Made by a program: the position numbers and the translations under genes. A stretch of 64,000 bases of DNA from Burkholderia sp. SRS-W-2-2016 (lineage in GTDB: Bacteria > Pseudomonadota > Gammaproteobacteria > Burkholderiales > Burkholderiaceae), in the NCBI RefSeq assembly GCF_001931485.1, contig NZ_MSDV01000021.1, positions 177,903-241,902 on the forward strand. Direction: 5' to 3'. Shown in pieces: positions 47,122 to 55,361 of this stretch; within the stretch, counting starts at the first letter, position 1, and every line of letters starts with the position of its first letter. The notes under the pieces are model-generated. The model was not told the DNA's origin, searched no databases, and saw nothing but the letters and a program-made list of their open reading frames with translations.

Positions 47122-47618
47122 TGGACGATAGAAACGCACTCTTTTCTCACCAGACCTTCGCGCGCGCGATCGAATTCATCTGGCGCGAAGCCGAATTGCT
47201 CGACCGGCGCGACTATCGCGAGTGGCTCGAACTGTGGGACCCGGCCGGCTACTACGTAGTCCCGATCGATCCGAACACGACCGACTACGCGGCGACGCTG
47301 AACTACGCGTACGACAACCAGGACATGCGCGAAAAACGCGTGCAGCGGATGACCTCCGGTTATTCCGCGTCCGCCTCCGATGCCGCGCGCACGGTGCGTA
47401 CGGTGTCGCGCTTCACGCTCGCAAGCGACAGCGCGGACATGGTCGAAGTGAAGTCGTCGCAGATCATCATCGCGTACAAGCGTGGGGTGTCGACGATCTT
47501 CGCGGCCGATCTGACGCACAAGATCAGCATGGCGAGCGGCGAGCCGCGTCTGGTCGAAAAGGTGATCCGCGTGATCGATTCCACCGAAGCGCTGAGCGCG
47601 ATCGGCTTCCTGCTCTGA
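47118..47618 (+). CDS. iacD: IacD-like Rieske dioxygenase small subunit
   Basis: A 166-residue beta subunit with the NTF2-like fold of oxygenase small subunits (FIWREAELLDRRDYREWLELWDPAGYYVVP, then RVIDSTEALSAIGFLL). It overlaps the alpha-subunit stop by four bases (ATGATGG gives two possible start codons). It completes the hetero-oligomeric oxygenase. Confidence 0.92.
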   Translation: MMDDRNALFSHQTFARAIEFIWREAELLDRRDYREWLELWDPAGYYVVPIDPNTTDYAATLNYAYDNQDMREKRVQRMTSGYSASASDAARTVRTVSRFTLASDSADMVEVKSSQIIIAYKRGVSTIFAADLTHKISMASGEPRLVEKVIRVIDSTEALSAIGFLL

Positions 47619-47636
47619 TCTATCCGAACACGGCCA

Positions 47637-47670
47637 CGGGCCGGCCGGTACTCGCAATCCGGCCGGCCCG
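47637..47670. promoter_or_regulatory. Strong hairpin between iacD and the tautomerase gene
   Basis: CGGGCCGGCCGG pairs perfectly with CCGGCCGGCCCG over a 10-nt loop. There is no T-run. It could be an RNA processing or stability element that uncouples the tautomerase gene from the dioxygenase genes. Confidence 0.55.
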
Positions 47671-47693
47671 CGCCGCTTTACTCGCGAATCACC

Positions 47694-48068
47694 ATGCCGA
47701 CACTCGAAGTCTATTTGCCGCAAGGCTACGCGGAAGACCGTAAAGCGCAGCTAATCCAGGGATTGACCGATTCGACCGTTCGTGCGATCGGCGCGCCCGC
47801 CGAGTCCGTGCGGATTCTGCTCTCGGAAATGGCCGCCGCGCACGCCGGTCTCGGCGGCAAGCTCACGCCTGCCGCGTTGCCGGTCATCATCGCGATCCTG
47901 ATCGCGGGCCGCACCGACGCGCAGAAAGAAGCGCTGATTGCGCAGTTATCCGAAACGATCGCCGCGGTGCTCGACGTACCGTTGCCGTCCACCCGCGTGA
48001 TGATCAAGGACATCCCCAATACCGACTTCGGCATCGGCGGCAAGACCGCGCGGGCGCTGGGTCGCTAG
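47694..48068 (+). CDS. Tautomerase-family protein, two fused 4-OT-like units
   Basis: A 124-residue protein that begins with the catalytic Pro (MPTLEVYLPQG). Residues about 1-60 and about 62-124 each look like a 4-oxalocrotonate tautomerase subunit (AGRTDAQKEALIAQLSETIAAVLDVP), so this is a tandem form. The second half lacks a free N-terminal Pro. A role in enol-keto isomerisation of a pathway intermediate is likely but the substrate is unknown. Confidence 0.75.
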   Translation: MPTLEVYLPQGYAEDRKAQLIQGLTDSTVRAIGAPAESVRILLSEMAAAHAGLGGKLTPAALPVIIAILIAGRTDAQKEALIAQLSETIAAVLDVPLPSTRVMIKDIPNTDFGIGGKTARALGR

Positions 48069-48081
48069 CGTCGCGATGGTC

Positions 48082-49566
48082 TCAGGCGCGCGGCAGCAAC
48101 GGCAACGCGAAGCGGCAATCGAGGCCGCCGGTTGCCGCGCGCTGCGCCCACACGCGTCCGTCGTGACGCGCGACGATGTTCTTGCACAACGACAGCCCGA
48201 TCCCATTGCCGCCCGCCTTCGACGAAGAAAAGCCTTCGAACAGGCGGTCGAGCACGTCGTCGGGCACGCCCGGGCCGTTGTCGATCACATGAAGTTCGGC
48301 CTTGCCGTCGTTCTGCGACGTCGCGAGCGTGACCACTCGCTCGGTCTGCATCGCGCCGCTCAGCGCTTCGACCGCGTTGAACGCGAGGTTCAGAATCACC
48401 TGACCGATCAGCACGCGTTCGCAACGAATCGGCAGCGGCTGCGCGGCCTGTTCGAGCCGCACGGTCACGCCTTCGTCGCGCGCGCGCAGTTCGATGAAGT
48501 ACGCGACTTCCGCGAGCACGTCGCGCAGATCCGCTTCGGTCGCGACCGGTTCGCGCTTCACCACAAACTCACGCACGCTCTTGATGATCAGCGCCGCATG
48601 CTCCGCTTGCCGGTCGGCGGCGCGCAGACCCCATATCGCACTGTCGATCGCATCCGGTTGATTCAAACGCTGGATCGCCCCTTCGACGAAGTTGCGCACC
48701 GCCGCGAGCGGCTGGCTCAATTCATGGGCGATCGCGGTCGCCATCTCGCCCATCGCGTTGTAGCGTCCCGCGTATTCGAGCATGCGCGCTTCGATGCGGC
48801 GCGTTTCTTCCACCGCCACTTCGTCGCTGATGTCGCGAAAGTGCACCAGCACGCCGTTCAATGCGGTGTCGATATCGACGCGCCGGCACGAAATGCGCAG
48901 CCAGCGTTGCACGCCGTCGCGCCGGGTGATCCGGTAGCGCTGCGCGTCGCTCGAATCGCTCGGGTGCTGACGCGGTGCGTCGCGCAGTTGCGCGGCCAGA
49001 CGGTCGCGGTCCTCGCGCGTGCAGTAGTCGAGCGCGGCGCCGAGCGGCGCGTCCGGCGCGACGCCGAGCACGCGCCGGCCGGACTCGCTCAGATACGCAA
49101 CCTTGCCGCGCGACGTAATCAGCGCGACGCCTTCGCCAAGGTCCTGCATGTACTCGCGCAAACGCGCCTCGTAACTGCGCAGCTTGCGGCGCATCGCTTC
49201 CTGCGCGCTGATGTCGCGAAACTGCACCATCACGACCGGCCGGCCGCTCAGCGGCACATAGGTCGCAATCGCCTCCGACAACATATCGACGCCCGTGCGC
49301 GAGCGATAACACCACTCATACGCTTGCGGTCCGTCGCCGATCGAGCGGCGCATCGCATCGACCGCGATTTCGCGGCGGTATTTCGCGTCGTCGCGCGTCA
49401 TGTGGTGGGCTTTCAGCGGCAGCAGCTCTTCGAGCGTATAGCCGAGCGCGACGCACGCGGCGCGGTTCGCCCACACGATCGCGATGGTCTCGGCGTCGTG
49501 CAGCAGCACGCACTGGTTGAGCGAGTCGAGCAGCAGGCGGAAATCGGATTCGGACAGGGTAGTCAT
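48082..49566 (-). CDS. FixL-like PAS histidine kinase of the iac cluster
   Basis: A 494-residue kinase with two PAS domains (residues about 5-120 and 130-250), a HisKA domain (MGEMATAIAHELSQPLAAVRN) and an ATPase domain (DNGPGVPDDVLDRLFEGFSSSK, GIGLSLCKNI). It has no membrane helix, so it senses a cytoplasmic cue such as the imported substrate. I start at 49566, where MTTLSESDF opens the first PAS. It converges with the tautomerase gene. Partner: the LuxR-type response regulator at 53895. From memory, Paraburkholderia iac clusters carry a two-component system. Confidence 0.88.
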   Translation of the reverse strand: MTTLSESDFRLLLDSLNQCVLLHDAETIAIVWANRAACVALGYTLEELLPLKAHHMTRDDAKYRREIAVDAMRRSIGDGPQAYEWCYRSRTGVDMLSEAIATYVPLSGRPVVMVQFRDISAQEAMRRKLRSYEARLREYMQDLGEGVALITSRGKVAYLSESGRRVLGVAPDAPLGAALDYCTREDRDRLAAQLRDAPRQHPSDSSDAQRYRITRRDGVQRWLRISCRRVDIDTALNGVLVHFRDISDEVAVEETRRIEARMLEYAGRYNAMGEMATAIAHELSQPLAAVRNFVEGAIQRLNQPDAIDSAIWGLRAADRQAEHAALIIKSVREFVVKREPVATEADLRDVLAEVAYFIELRARDEGVTVRLEQAAQPLPIRCERVLIGQVILNLAFNAVEALSGAMQTERVVTLATSQNDGKAELHVIDNGPGVPDDVLDRLFEGFSSSKAGGNGIGLSLCKNIVARHDGRVWAQRAATGGLDCRFALPLLPRA

Positions 49567-49806
49567 GGCGACGCATTCGATGCGGTAAGGCCCGCGATAA
49601 GGCCCGCGCAAAACCGCGCGACGAGCGAGCGTCCACCATACCACCGGCGTCGCCACGCATTACTAAAGAAATCCTTACCCGCGTGCGGAGATTGCCCTAA
49701 GTCGCGTCCTCTCTTCCCAATTGTCCGTGTTTATTGGCGTTCCTAGACTGGCTCCATCGTGTTCGACGACACCACCGCTTACCACTCACAGGATACGGAG
49801 ACGCTC

Positions 49807-50973
49807 ATGGCACTCGCCGCCGCGCTGAAGCAGGACGACACAGCCCAATTCGAAGAACTGGCACTGGATGACGTAATCGCCGAAATCGCGAAACGGCGCG
49901 AGGAGTTCGAGCGTCTGTCGCACGTGCCGCGCGACGTGATCGACATGCTCAAGCGCGCGCGCATCTACCGGGCGGCGACGCCGAAGCGCTTCGGCGGCGA
50001 TGCGCGCGCGCCCGGCGAGTTTCTGCAACTGATCGAACGGATTGCAACCGTCGACGGCTCGGCCGCGTGGGTCGCGAGTTTTGGCTCGGCGAATCTGTAT
50101 CTGGCCGCGCTGCCGCTCGACACGCAAGCGGCGATTTACGCGAACGGTCCCGACCAGGTGTTCGCCGGCGGCCTGTTCCCGGTGCAGAACGCGACGGCCG
50201 AGATCGGCGGTTTTCGCGTCAACGGCACGTGGAAATTCGCGAGCGGCTGCAAGGGCGCGGACTGGCTCGGCGTCGGCATCGGCACCGGCAAGGCCGGCGA
50301 AGCGCCGGGCAAACCGCGCACCGCGGTGTTCCGGCCGGAGCAGGTCGAGATCGTCGAGAACTGGAACGTGGTCGGCATGCAGGGCACCGGCAGTCACGAC
50401 CTGCGCGTGTCGAACCAGTTCGTCGCCGAGGACTGGACCTTCGTGCGCGGCGGCACGCCGACCGTCGACGAGCCGCTCTATCGCTATCCGACCGTCGCGT
50501 ACGCGGCGCAGGTGCTGGCGGTAGTGAACCTGGGTCTCGCGCGCGCGGCGCTCGACGTCGCCAACAACATGGCCGGCGGCCGCAAGACCACCACCGGCGC
50601 GCCGCAACTCGCGGACCGCGCGTATTACCGGATCGAACTCGCAAAGGCCGAAGCGCAACTGCGCGCCGCGCGCGCGTTCTTCTACGAATCGACCGATAGC
50701 GTGTGGCAGTCGATTCTCGCCGGCAACGACGTGACGCCCGATCAGGTCAGCCTGCTGCGCCTGTCGGCGACGCAGATCGCGCGCGACGGCGCCGACGTCG
50801 TGAACCGCGCGTACCGGCTCGCCGGCACCGCCGCGATCTATCGCAATCATCCGCTGCAACGCCTCGTGCGCGATGCGATGGTCGTCACGCAGCACGCGTT
50901 TCTCGGCGAAGGCAATTACGACGGAGCCGGCGCCGTGTTCGTCGGCACGCAGCCGATTCCCGGCTACCTGTAA
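49807..50973 (+). CDS. iacA: IacA, indole-3-acetate monooxygenase (acyl-CoA-dehydrogenase fold)
   Basis: A 388-residue paralogue of the gene at 38516 (RFGGDARAPGEFLQLIERIA, ASGCKGADWLGVGIGT, NVVGMQGTGSHDLR, QHAFLGEGNYDGAGAVFVG). In the iac pathway it hydroxylates indole-3-acetate using reduced flavin from IacG. It begins the operon iacA-iacB-iacI-iacH-iacE. I use ATG 49807 because GGAGA lies 8 bp before it; a GTG at 49759 is possible. Of the two paralogues this one is the likelier true IacA because of its neighbours. Confidence 0.85.
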   Translation: MALAAALKQDDTAQFEELALDDVIAEIAKRREEFERLSHVPRDVIDMLKRARIYRAATPKRFGGDARAPGEFLQLIERIATVDGSAAWVASFGSANLYLAALPLDTQAAIYANGPDQVFAGGLFPVQNATAEIGGFRVNGTWKFASGCKGADWLGVGIGTGKAGEAPGKPRTAVFRPEQVEIVENWNVVGMQGTGSHDLRVSNQFVAEDWTFVRGGTPTVDEPLYRYPTVAYAAQVLAVVNLGLARAALDVANNMAGGRKTTTGAPQLADRAYYRIELAKAEAQLRAARAFFYESTDSVWQSILAGNDVTPDQVSLLRLSATQIARDGADVVNRAYRLAGTAAIYRNHPLQRLVRDAMVVTQHAFLGEGNYDGAGAVFVGTQPIPGYL

Positions 50974-51008
50974 CCAACATTCAATCAATCGAACCAAGGA
51001 ACATCCCG

Positions 51009-51386
51009 ATGACCGATACCCGAAACCTGCCGTTGCGCGTGCTGTTCTGCTGCGGCGTCACGCAGAATTTCTTCGACCTGCCGCGCGAACAGATCGGCGA
51101 GGTGTGGCAAGCGTACGGCAAGATGCTCAACGCGGTCGAAGCGATGGAAAACGTGCGCGTGCTCGGCGTGATGGACGACGACCGGCTCGTGGTCGGCAAT
51201 GCGGATGGCGCGCCGTGGACCTTCTACATCATGGCCGACGTCGCGGACTTCGATACCGCGGTGGCCGTGTGCAATCTGTATCGCACGACGCCGGTCGGCG
51301 AATACAACCTGTGGCGCTATGGCAAGATCGAAGCGCGCGTCGGCCGTGCGCTGACGGTGCCGCCGGCTGTCCCGCAGCAGGGGTGA
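51009..51386 (+). CDS. iacB: IacB-like protein
   Basis: A 125-residue small protein without a recognised catalytic motif (VLFCCGVTQNFFDLPREQIGEVW, then VCNLYRTTPVGEYNLWRYGKIEARVGRAL). Position after iacA and before the SnoaL-like gene fits IacB, which is required in the pathway and may bind an intermediate. Dimeric alpha/beta-barrel fold is possible. ATG at 51009 gives a plausible start; the frame upstream is an iacA shadow. Confidence 0.7.
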   Translation: MTDTRNLPLRVLFCCGVTQNFFDLPREQIGEVWQAYGKMLNAVEAMENVRVLGVMDDDRLVVGNADGAPWTFYIMADVADFDTAVAVCNLYRTTPVGEYNLWRYGKIEARVGRALTVPPAVPQQG

Positions 51387-51390
51387 CGCG

Positions 51391-51924
51391 ATGAACGAAG
51401 CGAAGGCCGCGGCAACCACAGTCGACGCTCTGCTCGCACGCATCCAGGCGCTCGAAGCGCAGAACGCGGTGCGCAACACGATTGCGCGCTATATGGCGCT
51501 GTGCGACGTACCGGTGCGCGCGTTGCAGGGCGAAGCGCTCGCCGCATTGTTTACCGGCGACGCGATCTGGGAAGGCATCGGCCCGCAGTACGCGAACAAG
51601 TTCGGGCGGCTCGAAGGGCCCGCGCAAATCGTCGCGATGCTGCAGCGCTATCTGCCGCCCACCCCGCATTTCGCGACCAATACCCACTTTCTGACCTCGG
51701 AGCACATCGAGGTCAACGGCGCGCGCGCGACCGGGCGCTGGATCATGTTGCAGGCGTCGGGCTATGTCGATGGCAAAGCCGAACTGATCGCGGCGCGCCT
51801 CGAAATCGATTTCGTGCCGGCCGCGCATGACGGCGGCGCGACGTGGCTGATTCGCCATTTCCGCACCGAGCGCCTGTTCGACGCGCCGTGGCAAGTCAAT
51901 CCGGCTCAAGGAGTCTCCGCATGA
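51391..51924 (+). CDS. iacI: IacI-like SnoaL/NTF2-fold protein
   Basis: A 177-residue protein with NTF2-like features (RNTIARYMALCDVPVRALQGEALAALFT, ATNTHFLTSEHIEVNGARATGRWIML). SnoaL-like proteins may be isomerases or binding proteins. It is 4 bp downstream of iacB and shares four bases with the amidase gene start, so it is translated as part of the operon. Confidence 0.75.
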   Translation: MNEAKAAATTVDALLARIQALEAQNAVRNTIARYMALCDVPVRALQGEALAALFTGDAIWEGIGPQYANKFGRLEGPAQIVAMLQRYLPPTPHFATNTHFLTSEHIEVNGARATGRWIMLQASGYVDGKAELIAARLEIDFVPAAHDGGATWLIRHFRTERLFDAPWQVNPAQGVSA

Positions 51925-53063
51925 CTGCATTGCTGCAAACATTCGATCTGCGCGCGACCGGCAACGCGAACGCGCCGACCATCGCGATCAAGGACAGTAT
52001 CGATATCGCCGATTACGCGACCACGGCCGCGAGCCGCGCGCTCGCCGACGCCCCGGCTGCATCCGAGCACGCGGAAGTCGTGCAACGGCTGCTCGATGCC
52101 GGCTGGCGCATCACCGGCAAGGCGAACATGCACGAGCTCGCGTTCGGCATGACGGGTATCAACGATTTCAGCGGCACGCCGGTCAATCCGCAGGACCCGG
52201 CGCGTATTCCGGGCGGCTCGTCGAGCGGTTCCGCATCGGCGGTCGGGCAGAAACTGGTGGACGCCGCGCTCGGTACCGACACCGGCGGTTCGGTGCGCGG
52301 CCCCGCTGCGTGCTGCGGCGTGATCGGCCTGAAGCCGACGTTCGGACGCGTGTCGCGCCATCGCGTGGCGCCGCAAGTCACGACGCTCGATTGCGTCGGC
52401 CCGTTCGCGCGCGACATGCATACGGTGATCGAAGTGATGAGCGCGATCGATCCTTCATTCCACTCCGGCAACGCGCGTCGCGACGTTTCGCAGGTGCGTG
52501 TCGGCGTGGTTAGCGTCGACGCGGACCCCGAGATCGCCAACGCGATCGCCGCCGCGATCACGCGAGCCGGCCTCGCCGCGCGGCCCGTCGAACTCGCGTC
52601 GATGAAAGACGCGTTCGCGGCGGGACTGTCGGTGATCAACGCGGAAACCTCGCGCGCGTTCGGCCATCTGGTCGACAGCGGCAAGCTCGGCGCCGATATC
52701 GAAACGCGTCTGCGCGCGGCCGCGAATACCAGCGCCGCCGATCTCGACGCCGCGGAACGCGTGCGCCGCCAGTTCACCGACGAAGTGGATCGCGCGCTCG
52801 ATCAGGTCGACGTGCTGCTGCTGCCCACAATGCCCGCATTGCCGATCACGCTCGAAGCGGCTCGCGCCGGTACGTCGGTGATCGCGATGTCGTCGCTGAT
52901 CCGGCCGTTCAATCTGAGCGGCCACCCGGCGCTGACGCTGCCGGTGCCGCTCGACAATTCGCCGCTGAAGGCAGGACTGCAAATCGTCGGCCGTAAGAAC
53001 GACGACGAAACGGTGTGCGCGGTCGCCGCGCTGATCGAAGCGCGGCTCGCGCAAACCGTCTGA
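51921..53063 (+). CDS. iacH: IacH-like amidase (amidase signature family)
   Basis: A 380-residue amidase with the Ser-cisSer-Lys triad: Lys24 (IKDSID), Ser100-102 (GGSSSGSASAV) and the nucleophile Ser124 (DTGGSVRGPA). Such enzymes open amide bonds. In Paraburkholderia the homologue iacH belongs to the iac set, with a role after ring cleavage or on indole-acetamide-type compounds that I cannot fix. The start overlaps the iacI stop by four bases. Confidence 0.85.
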   Translation: MTALLQTFDLRATGNANAPTIAIKDSIDIADYATTAASRALADAPAASEHAEVVQRLLDAGWRITGKANMHELAFGMTGINDFSGTPVNPQDPARIPGGSSSGSASAVGQKLVDAALGTDTGGSVRGPAACCGVIGLKPTFGRVSRHRVAPQVTTLDCVGPFARDMHTVIEVMSAIDPSFHSGNARRDVSQVRVGVVSVDADPEIANAIAAAITRAGLAARPVELASMKDAFAAGLSVINAETSRAFGHLVDSGKLGADIETRLRAAANTSAADLDAAERVRRQFTDEVDRALDQVDVLLLPTMPALPITLEAARAGTSVIAMSSLIRPFNLSGHPALTLPVPLDNSPLKAGLQIVGRKNDDETVCAVAALIEARLAQTV

Positions 53064-53085
53064 AGATAATTAAGGAGTCGCCAAT

Positions 53086-53829
53086 ATGTCGAACAGAATC
53101 GCGCTCGTGACGGGCGCCGCGCGCGGACTCGGTGCAGTCGTCGCGCGTACTTTCCATGAAGCGGGCTACAAGGTCGCGTTGGCCGATATCGCAATCGAAC
53201 CCGCGCAGCAGCTCGCGCGCGAACTCAGCGCGGACGGCTCCAGCGCCTGCGCGATCCGGCTCGACGTCACGCGCAAGGCGGACTTCGAAGCCGCGCGCGA
53301 CACCGTGCTCGAACGCTGGGGCGCAATCGATGCGCTGGTCAACAACGCGGGTGCGTCGAAAGTCGTGCCGGTGATGGAGATCAGCGCCGAGCAGTTCGAT
53401 CAGGTGATCAACGTGAATCTGCGCAGCGTGCTGTTCGGCTGTCAGGTGTTCGGCGAGTACTTCGCGCAGCGCGGCGTGGGCCGCATCGTCAATATCGCGT
53501 CGCTCGCGGGGCAGAACGGCGGCTCGGCGACCGGCGCGCACTATGCCGCGGCGAAGGGCGGCGTGCTGACGCTGACCAAGGTGTTCGCGCGCGATCTGGC
53601 GGCGCGCGGCGTGACGGTCAATGCGATCTCGCCGGGGCCGCTCGATCTGCCGATCGTTCACGAAAGCGTGCCGGCCGACAAGCTGGAAAAAGTGATCGAA
53701 GCGATTCCGGTGGGCAAGCTCGGCGCCGCGTCGTATATCGCCGAAGCGGCGGTGATGCTCGCGTCGGGCAATGCCTATTTCGCCAATGGCGCGTGCTGGG
53801 ACATCAACGGCGGGTTGTATATGCGCTGA
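53086..53829 (+). CDS. iacE: IacE-like short-chain dehydrogenase/reductase
   Basis: A 247-residue SDR. The coenzyme motif is TGAARGLGAVVA, and the catalytic residues are Ser ~143 (IASLAGQNGG region) and Tyr-x3-Lys (YAAAKGG). In the iac route IacE reduces or converts the product of IacA to dioxindole-3-acetate. AAGGAG lies 7 bp before the ATG. It is the last gene of the iacA operon. Confidence 0.88.
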   Translation: MSNRIALVTGAARGLGAVVARTFHEAGYKVALADIAIEPAQQLARELSADGSSACAIRLDVTRKADFEAARDTVLERWGAIDALVNNAGASKVVPVMEISAEQFDQVINVNLRSVLFGCQVFGEYFAQRGVGRIVNIASLAGQNGGSATGAHYAAAKGGVLTLTKVFARDLAARGVTVNAISPGPLDLPIVHESVPADKLEKVIEAIPVGKLGAASYIAEAAVMLASGNAYFANGACWDINGGLYMR

Positions 53830-53894
53830 CGCGTGTGATGACGCTGGCGCGCGCGGCGGCGTGACGTCAGCGTTATTCCGGTGTCATGCCGGCG

Positions 53895-54551
53895 TCATTC
53901 CGGCCGCTCGTCCGACGGGTTCCACACTTCGAGCACGCCGCGTACGAGCGTCGGAATCGACGTCGCGCCGAGCTTTTCCTTGATGCTCGCGCGATAGACG
54001 TCGACCGTCTTCACGCTGATCGACAGATCCGACGCGATGACCTTGCTGGCCTTGCCTTCGATCAGGCCGTTCAGCACTTCCTTCTCGCGCGCTGTGAGCG
54101 AGTTGATGCGCTCGCGCAGTTCGAGCTGGCGCATGTGTTTGGCGTGACGCTGCGACGCGAGTTTCATCGCGCGCTGGATGCGTTCGAGCATTTGCTGCGA
54201 GTTGTACGGCTTCTCGACGAAATCGATCGCGCCGTGCTGCAACGCGCGCACCGACATAGGAATATCGCCGTGACCGCTGACGAAAATGATCGGCAACGTG
54301 GCGCCGCGACGGTTCAGTTCTTCCTGCACGTCGAAGCCGCTCACTTCCGGCATCCGCACGTCGAGCACGAGGCAGCCGGGCACGTTGAGGTCGAACGCGC
54401 GCAGAAAATCCGTCGCGCTGACGAAGCCCTGGGATTTGATGCCGACCGATTCGAGCAGCCACGCGAGCGACGTGCGCATGCCGTTGTCGTCGTCGACGAT
54501 ATAGACGACAGGAGCGGCATCGGGGACGGACGGTCGAGCGGTTGGCGGCAT
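53895..54551 (-). CDS. LuxR/FixJ-type response regulator of the iac cluster
   Basis: A 218-residue regulator from ATG 54551 (229 residues from GTG 54584). The receiver has the acceptor Asp in LVLDVRMPE and the Lys in VEKPYN; the C-terminal helix-turn-helix is LTAREKEVLNGLIEGKASKVIASDL. FixJ-type organisation matches the kinase at 48082, 4.3 kb away, which lacks a regulator of its own. It is divergent from the flavin reductase gene 54702. Confidence 0.9.
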   Translation of the reverse strand: MPPTARPSVPDAAPVVYIVDDDNGMRTSLAWLLESVGIKSQGFVSATDFLRAFDLNVPGCLVLDVRMPEVSGFDVQEELNRRGATLPIIFVSGHGDIPMSVRALQHGAIDFVEKPYNSQQMLERIQRAMKLASQRHAKHMRQLELRERINSLTAREKEVLNGLIEGKASKVIASDLSISVKTVDVYRASIKEKLGATSIPTLVRGVLEVWNPSDERPE

Positions 54552-54701
54552 TGGAATGTGGGACGTGTGAGTGGACAAACGCACACGAGAAAGATCGTAT
54601 TGGGCTTTTAATCATAGCTGGCCGAAAAGCGCTCGCAAAGCCTCGCAAATACTAGCGGTTCAGCTTGCGTGAACCGGCAACCGAACACAGGAGAGATCGA
54701 C

Positions 54702-55238
54702 ATGTCGAGCAACCCGTTACCCGCTCAAACCGAAATCGACTACGAGCGCCAGCAGTTCAGACAGGCGATGGCGCATCTGGGCGCGGCGGTCAACGTGATC
54801 ACCACGGCGGGGTCGCACGGCTGTTGCGGGATCACCGCGAGCGCGGTGTGCTCCGTCACCGATGCGCCGCCGACGCTGCTGATCTGCCTGAATCGATCGA
54901 GCGCGATGCATGCGGTTTTCAACGGCAATCGCAACGTGTGCGTGAATGTTTTACCGGCGAGCCTCGAAAGCATCGCGCGTCATTTCGCGGGGATGACCGG
55001 TCTTTCGATGGAAGAGCGTTTCCAGTTGCCGGTGTGGGACGAAGGCGAGCAAGGCGTGCCGGTGCTGCGCGGCGCGCTCGCGAGTTTGCAGGGCAAGATC
55101 GTCGAAGCGAAGGAGGTCGGCTCGCACTCGGTGATGTTCGTCGAGACCACCGCGATTCGCGTGCGCGCCGACGGCGACAGCCTGATTTACTTCGACCGCA
55201 ATTTCCATCGGGTGCCGCGGGCCTGGAAGGGGCAGTGA
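54702..55238 (+). CDS. iacG: IacG-like flavin reductase
   Basis: A 178-residue FMN-binding flavin reductase (RQAMAHLGAAVNVITTAGSHGCCGITASAVCSV; YFDRNFHRV). It would supply reduced flavin to IacA encoded at 49807. GGAG before the ATG at 54702 sets the start. It is the last gene of the cluster and ends 17 bp before the 28-bp iteron-like array. Confidence 0.9.
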   Translation: MSSNPLPAQTEIDYERQQFRQAMAHLGAAVNVITTAGSHGCCGITASAVCSVTDAPPTLLICLNRSSAMHAVFNGNRNVCVNVLPASLESIARHFAGMTGLSMEERFQLPVWDEGEQGVPVLRGALASLQGKIVEAKEVGSHSVMFVETTAIRVRADGDSLIYFDRNFHRVPRAWKGQ

Positions 55239-55242
55239 GGTG

Positions 55243-55260
55243 ACGGGAGCGGGCTCCCGT
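55243..55260 (+). terminator. Inverted repeat after iacG that overlaps the first iteron-like site
   Basis: ACGGGAGC is inverted as GCTCCCGT with a 2-nt centre. No T-run. It may terminate the iacG transcript or be part of the array design. Confidence 0.4.
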
Positions 55261-55357
55261 AAATCCTCACCATTGGCGATCTCCTGGAATTCCTCACCAT
55301 TGCCGGAGTCCCTGGAAATCCTCACCATTGCCGCAGCTCCTGGAACTCCTCACCTTT
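55256..55357 (+). repeat. 28-bp-pitch iteron-like array, right of the iac cluster
   Basis: Four direct sites starting at 55256, 55283, 55311 and 55339 (27, 28, 28 bp apart). Order is one CCCGTAAA site and then three CCTGGAA sites, the same as at 36703. The array ends 4 bp before the stop of the convergent NRAMP gene. Confidence 0.9.
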
Positions 55358-55361
55358 CGCG

